From JBBSHJ01 sp038253135 (GTDB taxonomy: Bacteria > Actinomycetota > Actinomycetes > Mycobacteriales > QHCD01), in the NCBI GenBank assembly GCA_038253135.1, contig JBBSHJ010000065.1:1-17987 (forward strand): a DNA stretch of 17,987 nucleotides, read 5' to 3'. Position 1 is the first letter of the stretch; every line of letters starts with the position of its first letter. This document shows, piece after piece, positions 1-7,078 of the stretch. Below the pieces are notes generated by a model. That model ran no database searches. It had not been told where the DNA came from and saw nothing but the letters and a program-made list of their open reading frames with translations. A program made the translations under genes and the position numbers.

Positions 1-431
1 CATCGGCTACGCGAGTGGCGGAGGTCGGCGAACGGCAGCGGGCATGCCGGAGTCGCCGCGCAGGTGATCAAGTCGCGGCAGCCGGCGTCCAGCGCGGCGC
101 GCAGCGTGGTTGCGATGACCTGCAGGTCGGCGATCTTAGCCTCGACCTCGACGAGCTTGGCCGCTGCCCGCTGCTGCAGCCCGGCATCGGATGGCTGGCC
201 GTGATGGTGTCGGCTGGCCTCAAGCAGCTCGGTAACTTCCTCAAGGGTGAATCCGAGGCGCTGGGCGGCCTTGATCACCCGCAGCACTGTCACGGCCTGC
301 TCCGGATAGACTCGATGCCCACCCAAGCTGCGATCCGGTTCTGCGAGCAAGCCGCGCCGCTCGTAGTAGCGCAGTGTCTGCCGGTTCACTCCCGCGGCCG
401 CAGCAACCTCGCCGGAACGCAGCCCAGCCAT
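1..431 (-). CDS. MerR-family transcriptional regulator (3' end beyond left edge)
   Basis: This is a DNA-binding regulator of the MerR family. About 143 residues are visible; the last codon is cut after two bases (TG), so the stop may lie just outside the window. The N-terminal winged HTH is clear: residues 1-27 contain SGEVAAAAGVNRQTLRYYER, followed by the usual GGHRVYPE wing at 38-45. A long dimerisation helix covers about residues 80-115. The C-terminus has cysteines at 119, 125 and 131, the last in an ACPLPF context that recalls the metal-binding end of MerR/ZntR proteins. The upstream cysteine at the head of the dimer helix (C82 of the mercury sensor) has no counterpart, so this is probably not a classic Hg(II) sensor. 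The ATG overlaps the TAA of the upstream small gene by one base (TAATG), which implies translational coupling. The inducer is unknown. Confidence 0.88.
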   Translation of the reverse strand, partial: MAGLRSGEVAAAAGVNRQTLRYYERRGLLAEPDRSLGGHRVYPEQAVTVLRVIKAAQRLGFTLEEVTELLEASRHHHGQPSDAGLQQRAAAKLVEVEAKIADLQVIATTLRAALDAGCRDLITCAATPACPLPFADLRHSRSR

Positions 432-802
432 TACGCCGCCGCCCCGAGGGCCGCGGCGGCCCTGCGCGCCAGCGCATCGAGCACTGCGGCGTGCGCCGCC
501 GGCACGTCCACCTCAACGCGCATCTCGGCGTCGACCGGGGTCACGAAGAAAGTGAAGAACGAGCAGCACTCGCTCTCCCGCGCGGTCAACTCGCGCGCGG
601 TAACCTCGGCCGCCAGGTCGAAGATCAACCGCAACCGAGTGCCAGTGAGACGCTGGACATCGTGCAGGGCGGTTGCGAACAGCTCGTCGAATTCCGCCAC
701 CCGCAGCGGCTGCTCCACGGTGGGCAACGTGCACGCCCGCGGTACCCAGCTTGGTGCTACTGGGTCGGTGGCTGCTCTTGCTCGCGAGGTCTTGCCGCTC
801 AT
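431..802 (-). CDS. Small cysteine-containing protein coupled to the MerR regulator
   Basis: A 123-residue protein with no confident function. It has a short basic N-terminus, then a CTLPT motif (C24) leading into the segment VEQPLRVAEFDELFA. A vicinal pair C79-C80 sits in the block ESECCSFFTF. No signal peptide or membrane segment is visible. From memory, similar small proteins with CTLPT and ECCSFF blocks occur next to MerR genes in other actinobacteria. That pairing and the conserved cysteines suggest a metal, thiol or redox partner of the regulator, but this is inference. The ATG at 802 is favoured because it lies about seven bases after a good -10 box, so the mRNA is probably leaderless. 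The stop overlaps the MerR start, so the two genes form one operon. Confidence 0.75.
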   Translation of the reverse strand: MSGKTSRARAATDPVAPSWVPRACTLPTVEQPLRVAEFDELFATALHDVQRLTGTRLRLIFDLAAEVTARELTARESECCSFFTFFVTPVDAEMRVEVDVPAAHAAVLDALARRAAAALGAAA

Positions 803-808
803 GACTCG

Positions 809-840
809 ACGGTAAACCCGTACCTAGGTACCGGATGCAA
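809..840 (-). promoter_or_regulatory. MerR-type promoter/operator, probably autoregulatory and leaderless
   Basis: On the minus strand TTGCAT (840-835) and TACCGT (814-809) are separated by 20 bp, the over-long spacer typical of MerR-controlled promoters. The spacer holds a perfect 12-bp palindrome GTACCTAGGTAC (831-820), which extends to CC-N-palindrome-N-GG. The -10 box ends six bases before the ATG at 802, so transcription should begin at or next to the start codon. The boxes and palindrome are seen directly; control by the adjacent MerR protein is inferred. Confidence 0.6.
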
Positions 841-1029
841 GACCGCACAGTCACGCGGATCCGCTCGTTGGCCCGCTGGAAAACCCGTCGCATCGCCCAG
901 TACATCAGCGGTCGCTGCTCGCCGCGGCGCGTGGGCCACGGTGGCTCGCCCGGGCCCGGGGTGTGGTGCCGTGACCCCCTGTGGGTCCGGGTCGAGCAAC
1001 GGGTCGGATCTTGGGGTCGTGCGGTCTGC

Positions 1030-1716
1030 TCACGGCTCCTTTCTGGCGGTGCGATTCCCGGGCCGGCGGGCGGCGCGGCTGCGCCGGAGATCGGCAAGGT
1101 CGACTCCCGCACCGGGTAGTGGTCGATCGCCAGGTCGCATGCCCGCGAGGACGATGGCGAGATGCCGGTGCGCGACGTCCTCTTGTACGGCGCGCTCCTG
1201 CCCCGGGGGAAGCGGGCGGGCCAGCCGGATGAGAAGCAGGCTCACGTCACCGAAGGTGAGGTCGGGACGGATCGCCCCGTCGCGCTGCGCTGCGGCGATC
1301 AGACGGCTGACCGCCGCCGCGCTGCGACCGCGGGCGGACGCGACGTCAGGGTCATCGCGGGGCAGCGCGGCGGCGATGGCGGGCATGACCCAGGCGACCC
1401 GCAGCCGCAACGCGTCGGACAGGTAGCGGGCGAGAGCGGAGAAGCTGTCGGCTTCCTCGGCCAGCGCCCGTTCGGCGGTCTCTGCCGTGCTCTCGATGGT
1501 GTGTACGGCGACCGCTCGCAGTAGCGCCGCCCGGTCGGCGAAGTGCCGGTAGAGCGTGGCATTTCCGACGCCGGCGGCGCGGGCGATGCGGTCGAGCGGG
1601 ACCAGGGGCCCGTCCTCGGCGATGAGCTCGACGGCGCGGGCGAGGATCGACTCGCGGTTGCGGTGAGCGTCCGCCCGCGGTGACCGCTGGCCGCTAACCG
1701 GGGAGCTGGCTCTCAT
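1030..1716 (-). CDS. TetR-family transcriptional regulator
   Basis: A 228-residue repressor-type protein. The N-terminal TetR HTH spans about residues 19-66: NRESILARAVELIAEDG, then LDRIARAAGVGNATLYRHF with the family's typical TLYRHF end. The C-terminal ligand domain (residues 75-200) is helical and alanine-rich and resembles SbtR-like TetR proteins. The tail after about residue 200 is basic and probably disordered. The ATG at 1716 is chosen because it precedes the HTH by the usual distance; the open frame upstream would run into msrA, which is transcribed the other way. No good Shine-Dalgarno is seen before 1716, so leaderless translation is possible. It is divergent from msrA across 166 bp and may regulate that gene, itself, or both. 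The ligand is unknown. Confidence 0.87.
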   Translation of the reverse strand: MRASSPVSGQRSPRADAHRNRESILARAVELIAEDGPLVPLDRIARAAGVGNATLYRHFADRAALLRAVAVHTIESTAETAERALAEEADSFSALARYLSDALRLRVAWVMPAIAAALPRDDPDVASARGRSAAAVSRLIAAAQRDGAIRPDLTFGDVSLLLIRLARPLPPGQERAVQEDVAHRHLAIVLAGMRPGDRPLPGAGVDLADLRRSRAARRPGNRTARKEP

Positions 1717-1837
1717 ATCGGATGTGTACCACGACCGGTCCTTCAGGGGTAGCCGCCACCGGGCGTGATAATCGTCGTACCGCCCGCCGATCGTTCCGGG
1801 GAAGGGTGAGCGCCGACCGGACGTTGTGCGAGGGCCC

Positions 1838-1859
1838 GCGTCGGTCAGGAGACCGGCGC
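1838..1859. promoter_or_regulatory. Inverted repeat upstream of msrA, possible operator or leader hairpin
   Basis: GCGTCGGTC (1838-1846) and GACCGGCGC (1851-1859) are inverted copies with one mismatch and a 4-base centre. The repeat ends 23 bp before the msrA start, inside the TetR/msrA divergent region. It could be a TetR operator or a hairpin in the msrA leader. Short repeats like this are frequent in GC-rich DNA, so the support is weak. Confidence 0.3.
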
Positions 1860-1882
1860 CGGGGCGGGACGAAGGAGTGAGA

Positions 1883-2404
1883 ATGACCGGAACCACGGAA
1901 AAGGCGATCCTCGCGGGCGGCTGCTTCTGGGGCATGCAGGATCTGATCCGCAAGCAGCCCGGCGTCCTCGCGACCCGGGTGGGCTATTCCGGCGGCGACC
2001 TGCCGAATGCGACGTACCGCCGGCATGGCCACCACGCGGAGGCGATCGAGATCGTCTTCGATCCGGGCCGGCTCTCCTACCGCGGCGTGCTGGAGTTCTT
2101 CTTCCAGATCCACGACCCGACGACGAAGAACCGGCAGGGCAACGACGCCGGCGCGAGCTACCGGTCGGCCATCTACTACCTGACCGACGAGCAGAAGCGG
2201 GTCGCCGAGGACACCATCGCCGACGTGGCGGCCTCCGGTCTGTGGCCCGGCAAGGTCGTCACGGAGGTCGCCGCGGCGGGTCCGTTCTGGGAGGCCGAGC
2301 CGGAGCACCAGGATTACCTGGAGCGCTACCCGGACGGCTACACCTGCCACTACATCCGGCCGGGTTGGAAGCTCCCGCAGCGCCAGGACAAGGTCACCAG
2401 CTAA
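1883..2404 (+). CDS. msrA: Peptide-methionine (S)-S-oxide reductase MsrA
   Basis: MsrA reduces the S form of methionine sulfoxide in proteins and as free amino acid, repairing oxidative damage in the cytoplasm; it is normally recycled by thioredoxin. The 173-residue product carries the catalytic motif GGCFWG with the nucleophilic cysteine at residue 14. Other family blocks are TRVGYSGG, the HAEAIEI segment and PTTKNRQGNDAGASYRSAI. A cysteine in GYTCHYIRPGW near the C-terminus is a candidate resolving residue. The length is normal for the short, single-domain form. The ATG at 1883 is preceded by GGAG (1874-1877) at good spacing; the open frame extends 19 codons further up, but without a better ribosome site. 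The gene is divergent from a TetR regulator and convergent with the following membrane-protein gene. Confidence 0.95.
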   Translation: MTGTTEKAILAGGCFWGMQDLIRKQPGVLATRVGYSGGDLPNATYRRHGHHAEAIEIVFDPGRLSYRGVLEFFFQIHDPTTKNRQGNDAGASYRSAIYYLTDEQKRVAEDTIADVAASGLWPGKVVTEVAAAGPFWEAEPEHQDYLERYPDGYTCHYIRPGWKLPQRQDKVTS

Positions 2405-3834
2405 CGAGGCTTCGCCTGCCGGAGCCGCCGGGACGGCAAGGTCGGAGCGTTGTAGGGGTCAGAACCGACGCAACGTTCCGCGCTCGCCGGGTCCATGTTT
2501 CGCTGGCGGTCGGGCTCGAGCGTCGCACCCGGCGGTGGCGCCTCGACCTGGACGCCGGCGGTATCCGTTGGCCCATCCGCCCGCGGTGCCGCGGGATCGT
2601 AGTAGTGCTTGAGGTACTGCACCGCGACATTGAGGCACGCGATCGTCGGTACGGCGGCGATCGCGCCGACGATCCCCGCGAGCACGACTCCGGTGCCGAT
2701 GCCGAGCACGACGGCCAGCGGGTGCACCCGGACCGCGCGTCCGAGCAGCAGCGGCTGCAGGACATGGCCCTCCAGCTGTTGGATGGCCAGCACACCGACG
2801 AGGACGAGCGCGGCGGTCAGAAATCCCTTGGCCACCAAGGCGACGATGACCGCGACGATCCCGGACACGACCGCGCCCACCATGGGCACGAAGGCGCCGA
2901 GGAAGACCAGCGCTCCCAGCGGGAGGGCGAGCGGGACGCCGAGGATCGCGCACCAGATGCCGATACCGGCGCCGTCGACGAAGGCCACCATCAGGGTCGC
3001 CCGCACGAAACTGACCAGCGTGGAAAACGACCGCAGGCCGGCTCCGTCCAGCGGAGCCCGGGTGCTCTGCGGCGCCAGGTTGAGCACCCAGGTCCAGATC
3101 CGCCGGCCGTCGAGCAGGAAGAACAGCAAGGTGAAGAACGTGACGAAGGCGCCGGTCACGATGTGACCGATCGTCACGGCCGTCGACACCGCGCCGGAGG
3201 TCAGCGCGTCCTTGTGGTTGGTGACGAAGCCCTTGAGGCTGTCGATGTATTTGGTGACGTCCTTGCTGCTGAGCTTGAGCGGGCCGTGGATCAGCCAGTG
3301 CTCGAAGTCGTCGATGCCGTTGGACACCCTGCTCGACAGGTCCGGCAAGCCGTTGATGAAGGCCTTCACGACGACCGCCACGATCGCGGCGACCACGAGG
3401 ATCCCGCCGATCAAGACGAGGACGACCGCGAGCGCGTGCGGCACGCCGCGGATCTGCAGCCACACCGCGATCGGATGCAGCGCCGCACACAGCAGCAGGG
3501 CGACGATGACGGGGACCGCGACGATGCTGAGCATCGCGAACGCCTTGCCGAAGACGTAGAGCAGCGCGCACAGGAGCAGGATCCGCCACGCCCAGGCGCC
3601 CGCGACCCGCACGCCGAACGGCACCGCCGCCGTTACCGGGTCGGTCGGCGCCGGGGTCACCGGCAGGGGCCTCCGGCCGGCCCGATGCGCGGCCGGCGTA
3701 CCCGTGAGTTCGGATCCGGTACGCCGGGCGATCGGCTGGCGGCGGTCGGCGCGGCGGGGCGTCCCGGCGACAGTCTTGATCGACCGGCGCGGTCTCGGGT
3801 CGCGGCGGGCGCGGGGTCTACCTCGTCGGATCAC
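2401..3834 (-). CDS. AI-2E/PerM-family membrane transporter
   Basis: A polytopic inner-membrane protein of the AI-2E transporter (PerM/YhhT, UPF0118) family. Family members are linked to export of small molecules or ions; the substrate here cannot be read from the sequence. About 70 basic, proline-rich N-terminal residues precede the first membrane segments (from VPFGVRVAGAWAWR on). A soluble loop follows (about residues 160-225), then a dense block of membrane helices with the family blocks FFTLLFFLLDGRRIW and the glycine/proline-rich FLGAFVPMVGAVVSG. The C-terminal tail is hydrophilic. A GAAGGA ribosome site (about 3850-3845) lies 8-10 bases before GTG at 3834; TTG at 3837 in the same frame is an alternative start. 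The TAG stop (2403-2401) overlaps the TAA of msrA head to head. Confidence 0.88.
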   Translation of the reverse strand: MIRRGRPRARRDPRPRRSIKTVAGTPRRADRRQPIARRTGSELTGTPAAHRAGRRPLPVTPAPTDPVTAAVPFGVRVAGAWAWRILLLCALLYVFGKAFAMLSIVAVPVIVALLLCAALHPIAVWLQIRGVPHALAVVLVLIGGILVVAAIVAVVVKAFINGLPDLSSRVSNGIDDFEHWLIHGPLKLSSKDVTKYIDSLKGFVTNHKDALTSGAVSTAVTIGHIVTGAFVTFFTLLFFLLDGRRIWTWVLNLAPQSTRAPLDGAGLRSFSTLVSFVRATLMVAFVDGAGIGIWCAILGVPLALPLGALVFLGAFVPMVGAVVSGIVAVIVALVAKGFLTAALVLVGVLAIQQLEGHVLQPLLLGRAVRVHPLAVVLGIGTGVVLAGIVGAIAAVPTIACLNVAVQYLKHYYDPAAPRADGPTDTAGVQVEAPPPGATLEPDRQRNMDPASAERCVGSDPYNAPTLPSRRLRQAKPR

Positions 3835-3920
3835 CAATCACGTCCTTCGCCGCGGAGTCGGGGGCGTGCTTGGGTAACCGTACTTAGCGACTCCTCGGCC
3901 GCCCACCGTAGGCTCGCGGA

Positions 3921-5093
3921 GTGAGCGGTACGCCGGAGCAGGCTGAGCACGCCGCCGGCGATGGCCGTGCCGAGGGAGCCTCGGACTCCGCCGGGCCCGG
4001 CAATCCGGCTCAACCGACCCGGATTGCCGGACTGAGGCCCAGACACCTGCTCTGGCTCTCGCTGCTGCTCGCCCCCGCGGACGGGCTGGCAAAGCTACTC
4101 GGCGGCACGCCGATGGTGCTCTTCGTCTTGAGCGTGATCGCTCTGGTGCCGCTCGCCTATCTGATCGGTGAGGCAACGGAGCATGCCGGCGAGCACACCG
4201 GCTCGGTGATCGCGGGCCTGCTGAACGCGAGTTTCGGCAACGCGCCGGAGCTGATCGTCGCTCTCTTCGCCGTCGACCGAGCGTTGCCCGACGTGGTCTT
4301 CGGGTCGCTGACCGGCAGTGTCGTGAGCAACCTGCTACTGGTGCTGGGCGTCTCGACGATCGTCGCACGCCGCGGCGTGGTCAATCGGCGGTCCTCCTGG
4401 ATTTCGCTGGCGCTGACCGCGTTGGCGCTGGCGATGTTTTGCCTCACGACCGCCCTGCACCGCAGCGGGACGGTGACCGGCGTGTCGCCGCGACTCGCCG
4501 TGCCGGTCTGCGCCGTCCTGATCTTGGCCTACGCGCTGGTCACCGTCGTCTCCGTCGTCGGTGCCCGCCGCCGGCACGCGGAGAGCCGGGCCGACGTCGC
4601 CCCGCCCGGAGCGGAGCACAGCGGGCGGAGCGGCGGCTGGTCGTTGGCGACGGCGCTGATCGTGCTCGCGGCGGCCACCGCGGCGACCGCCCTGGTCTCC
4701 GAGATCCTCACCGGCAGCATCAAGGAATTCGCCGACAGCGCCGGGCTGCAACAGTTCTTCGTCGCGGCGGTGATCGTCGCGATTGTCGGGAACGCCGCGG
4801 AGCACGGCGGTGCCGTAGTGATCGCCCGTGCCGGAAAGCTGGATCTCGCCGGTGAGATCGCCTTCAGCTCCAGCGCCCAGGTCGCCACGCTTGTGCTGCC
4901 GCTGGTGGTCCTGCTGTCCCTGGCCATCGAGCCGCTGTCGCTCGATTTCCGGCCGGTCGAGCTGGTGACGATCGCCGCCTCGATCGCCGTTCCCGCGGCC
5001 CTGATCTCATTCCGGCTGATGACGCGAGTCTCCGGGGCCGCGCTGTGCCTGACCTACGGTGGTGTCGTCGCCGCCTTCTACGCCTTCTCCTGA
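3921..5093 (+). CDS. Calcium/proton antiporter, CaCA superfamily (Cax type)
   Basis: An inner-membrane exchanger that expels Ca2+, or a related cation, against protons. The 390-residue protein has the two inverted halves of the CaCA fold: the alpha-1 repeat with GNAPE at 106-110 and the alpha-2 repeat with GNAAEH at 290-295, the acidic residues of which bind the cation. About ten to eleven hydrophobic segments are visible. A hydrophilic loop at about 215-239 links the halves, and the first 40 residues are a disordered-looking, Gly/Ala/Glu-rich cytoplasmic tail. The start is GTG at 3921; no good Shine-Dalgarno precedes it. A TAGGCT box (3909-3914) with TTAGCG 19 bp upstream would make the message leaderless, but this is a weak call. 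The gene is divergent from the AI-2E-type gene across 86 bp. Confidence 0.9.
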   Translation: MSGTPEQAEHAAGDGRAEGASDSAGPGNPAQPTRIAGLRPRHLLWLSLLLAPADGLAKLLGGTPMVLFVLSVIALVPLAYLIGEATEHAGEHTGSVIAGLLNASFGNAPELIVALFAVDRALPDVVFGSLTGSVVSNLLLVLGVSTIVARRGVVNRRSSWISLALTALALAMFCLTTALHRSGTVTGVSPRLAVPVCAVLILAYALVTVVSVVGARRRHAESRADVAPPGAEHSGRSGGWSLATALIVLAAATAATALVSEILTGSIKEFADSAGLQQFFVAAVIVAIVGNAAEHGGAVVIARAGKLDLAGEIAFSSSAQVATLVLPLVVLLSLAIEPLSLDFRPVELVTIAASIAVPAALISFRLMTRVSGAALCLTYGGVVAAFYAFS

Positions 5094-5149
5094 AGCTGGG
5101 TCCACGTGAGCCCGGCCAGCTGACCGCCGGGCGTCGCAGGAGCCAGAGG

Positions 5150-5190
5150 ATCGGGTACGACGTCTGGCGCTGCGGGCGTCGTACCCCGAT
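5150..5190. terminator. Stem-loop downstream of the Ca2+/H+ antiporter gene
   Basis: GGGTACGACG (5153-5162) pairs perfectly with CGTCGTACCC (5177-5186), with a 14-base loop. Three more pairs (ATC/GAT) can form past one bulged C at 5187. It starts about 57 bp after the antiporter stop and has no U-tract, so it could be a factor-independent terminator of the GC-rich actinobacterial kind or a processing hairpin. It also overlaps the first ATG of the VOC remnant. Confidence 0.4.
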
Positions 5191-5410
5191 GGCAGATCGT
5201 GACGGGCGGGAATCCAGCCGGTCCGCGCCGCCGGGATCGCTTCGCGGCCTGCAGCTCGTGGTCGACGACGCCGATGCCACCCGGGCCGATCTGATCGGCC
5301 GCGGCGTCGAGGCCGGCGACGTGCGGGACTATCCGTGGGGCCGGTTCGTGCACTTCGCCCACCCGGACGGCAACACCTGGAATGTGCAGCAGATCGTGCC
5401 GCCAGCCTGA
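5189..5410 (+). pseudogene. C-terminal half of a VOC/glyoxalase-fold protein
   Basis: The reading frame encodes only the second half of a glyoxalase/bleomycin-resistance (VOC) domain. The recognisable part runs from GSLRGLQLVVDDADATRADL through RGVEAGDVRDY to PWGRFVHFAHPDGNTW, ending a few residues later. This matches the last two strands and helix of the family, including the usual F-x-x-PDGN-x-W block. A full VOC protein has about 120-140 residues; here an ATG at 5189 gives 73, of which about 55 belong to the domain. The first half, with its metal-binding or substrate residues, is absent upstream. No ribosome site is seen. It is most likely a 5'-truncated relic and probably not functional. 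Confidence 0.65.
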
Positions 5411-5429
5411 GGAGTTTCGGCGGGCGGGC

Positions 5430-5869
5430 CTAGTCGATCTGTGACTCGGCCGGGCTCGCGGCCGCCCCGGGTGGGGCGGCCGCGGACGTCGTACGCCGGG
5501 CCAGTGCGACGTGGCAGGCGACCTCGGCCGTCGGGCTCGAGCCGGGCAGGATCGGCAGGTCGACGCCCGTGCACCTGGCCTCGAGGCCCAGCGCCGTGGC
5601 CTCGCCCGCGGCGTGCACCTGGCAGCGCGGGTGGAACCGGCACCCGGGCGGGATCCGGGCGGGGTCCGGCGGTTCGCCGGCGAGCACCACCGGGTTGCCC
5701 GCACCGGATTCGGGCAGCACCGACAGGAGCGCCTGCGTGTAGGGCTTTCCAGCACCTCCTCGAGGGGGCCGGTCTCGGCGATCCGGCCGAGGTACATCAC
5801 GGCCACCCGGTCGGCGATGTTCCAGGCCAGGCCGAGGTCGTGCGTCACGACCAGAGCGGAGAGGCCGAT
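5430..5869 (-). pseudogene. 3' remnant of a dipeptide/oligopeptide ABC ATPase gene, frameshifted
   Basis: The DNA encodes the last third of a DppD/OppD/OppF-type ATPase in two frames. Frame one (about 5869-5741) reads LSALVVTHDLGLAWNIADRV and MYLGRIAETGPLEEVLES: the switch-histidine region and its downstream helices. Frame two (5744-5430) continues with PYTQALLSVLPESGAG and then PPGCRFHPRC, the oligo_HPY C-terminal signature. Family proteins normally read E-S-P-x-H-P-Y-T here, so the sequence at 5746-5741 has probably lost about ten bases between two CCC runs. Walker A, the signature motif and Walker B are all absent. It cannot be a working ATPase. Its relation to the D-aminopeptidase gene next door suggests an old dpp locus. 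Confidence 0.75.
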
Positions 5870-6013
5870 CGTGCGACCGACGACGTCGGAATTGAGCCGT
5901 GGCAGCCGGTAGTGGCCAGCCAGCCGCTCAGCCACGGTCGTCTTACCCGATCCGGGCATCCCGCCCACGACGACCAGCGTCCGGGGCGGCAGCGGGGCAG
6001 CGGTGTCGATCAC
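5870..6013 (-). pseudogene. 5' fragment of a P-loop kinase gene fused to the ABC ATPase remnant
   Basis: From GTG at 6013 the frame encodes about 48 residues: a short lead, LVVVGGMPGSGKTTVAERLA with a Walker A loop at residues 17-25, and RLPRLNSDVVGRT. This is the start of a small nucleotide-binding kinase of the AAA_33/Zeta-toxin-like or gluconate/shikimate kinase-like kind. A full protein would have 160-200 residues. After about residue 48 the frame passes without a stop into the tail of a dipeptide ABC ATPase. The junction therefore looks like a deletion that joined two unrelated genes. An intact Walker A alone gives no predicted activity. An assembly error is possible but less likely, because the neighbouring sequence also shows decay. 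Confidence 0.65.
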
Positions 6014-6131
6014 GCGAGCACGCTACGCCCGGCTGCGGCCACACCGATGGGGCGGCACGCCACTCCCGGCGGCGTAGGACGCGGCTTGCTATCGCTTCCG
6101 TCGTCGTCGCATCTTGATATCGTGAGACATC

Positions 6132-6148
6132 GGAGGTGCGCCACCTCT
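6132..6148 (+). other. Short hairpin in the leader of the D-aminopeptidase gene
   Basis: GAGGTG (6133-6138) pairs with CACCTC (6142-6147) around a 3-base loop, with a possible G-T pair outside. It lies about 60 bp before the GTG of the dppA-like gene. A role in its leader is possible but unsupported. Confidence 0.25.
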
Positions 6149-6205
6149 AGCTCGCAGGATCGGTGGAGCGGCTCTGCCGCGACTGCGACCTAACCTGGAG
6201 GCGGC

Positions 6206-7033
6206 GTGCACGTCTTGATCTCGGCCGACATGGAGGGCGCGACCGGGGTGACCTGCCCGGCCGACTGCGAGCCGGGGACCGAGCAGTGGCAGCGGTTCCG
6301 GCGGCTCTCTCAGGCCGACGTCAACGCGGCGATCGAGGGGTTCTTCGACGCCGGCGCGGACGGCGTACTCGTCAACGAGGCGCACTCGAGCCAGCGCAAC
6401 CTGCTGCTCGAGGACCTCGATCCGCGGGCCACGATGCTCACCGGCAAGCACAAGCGCCTCACCATGATGGAGGGCGTCGAGCGCCCGGAGATCGGGGCGG
6501 TCGCCTTCGTCGGCTATCACGCCGCGGCCGGCGCCGACGGGATCCTGTCCCACACGTGGCTCGGCAACAGCTTGGTCGGCGTCTTCCTCGACGGCGAGCG
6601 GGCCAGCGAGGGCCGGCTCAACGCGGCCCTCGCGCGCGAGCAGGGCAGGCCGGTCGTGCTGGTCACCGGGGATGACAAGACCTGCGCCGACGCCGACGGA
6701 TATGCGCCCGCGGCAGAGAAGGTCGCGGTGAAGGAGTGCGTGTCGCGGTACGCCGCCATCTGCCTGCCCCCGGCGCGCACGGCCGAGCTGATCCGGTCCG
6801 CCGCGGCCGCGGCGCCGCTGGGCGAGCGCGGCGCGGCCAGGCCCGAGCCGCACCGGATGGAGATCGAATTCGACGCGGCCCAGCTGGCCCTGATGACCTC
6901 CTGCGTCCCGGGCGTCGAGCGGCTCGACGTGCGGCGGATCGGCTTCGACAGCCCGACGATGACCGAGGCGCTGCAGTGCTTCCGGGTGGTCGCGTCGATC
7001 GCGGCCGGCTCGACGGAGCCGACCTACGGCTGA
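6206..7033 (+). CDS. dppA: M55-family D-aminopeptidase (DppA type)
   Basis: A zinc-dependent cytoplasmic aminopeptidase of family M55, whose best-known member, Bacillus DppA, removes D-amino acids from the N-terminus of short peptides and forms a ring-shaped decamer. The 275-residue product keeps the metal and catalytic residues in family order: D8 and E10 in SADMEG, H60 in VNEAH, H105 in GYHAAAG, H116 in LSHTW and E135 in SEGRLNA. The length is normal. The start is GTG at 6206 with GGAGG (6197-6201) four bases upstream. The physiological job is probably recycling of D-Ala-containing wall peptides or dipeptides. The neighbouring remnant of a dipeptide ABC ATPase, on the opposite strand, suggests the import partner has been lost. 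Confidence 0.92.
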   Translation: MHVLISADMEGATGVTCPADCEPGTEQWQRFRRLSQADVNAAIEGFFDAGADGVLVNEAHSSQRNLLLEDLDPRATMLTGKHKRLTMMEGVERPEIGAVAFVGYHAAAGADGILSHTWLGNSLVGVFLDGERASEGRLNAALAREQGRPVVLVTGDDKTCADADGYAPAAEKVAVKECVSRYAAICLPPARTAELIRSAAAAAPLGERGAARPEPHRMEIEFDAAQLALMTSCVPGVERLDVRRIGFDSPTMTEALQCFRVVASIAAGSTEPTYG

Positions 7034-7078
7034 CCCGTCGCCGCACCGCGCGGCCGGCGTTTCCACCCGCGACCGTTA

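Noticed and set aside
949..960. Palindrome CCCGGGCCCGGG in the gap between the MerR pair and the TetR gene
   Set aside because: A simple G/C palindrome is expected by chance at this base composition, and it is not placed near a recognisable promoter.
15..1426. Long plus-strand open frames of 266 and 350 codons at the left end
   Set aside because: They lie antisense to the MerR, small cysteine protein and TetR genes, have Arg/Ala-rich shadow composition and match no family.
1717..1953. Upstream extension of the TetR gene by 79 codons
   Set aside because: It would overlap the conserved start of msrA on the other strand and adds residues before the normal TetR N-terminus.
2242..3924. Plus-strand open frame of 560 codons
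   Set aside because: It is antisense to the AI-2E-type membrane gene; the charged Asp/Arg/His/Gln-rich translation is the typical reverse image of a GC-rich membrane-protein gene.
5078..5429. Continuation of the kinase/ABC fusion frame to 5078 as a 311-residue protein
   Set aside because: After the frameshift at about 5743 this frame reads Arg/Pro-rich nonsense, while the true ATPase tail continues in another frame and ends at 5430.
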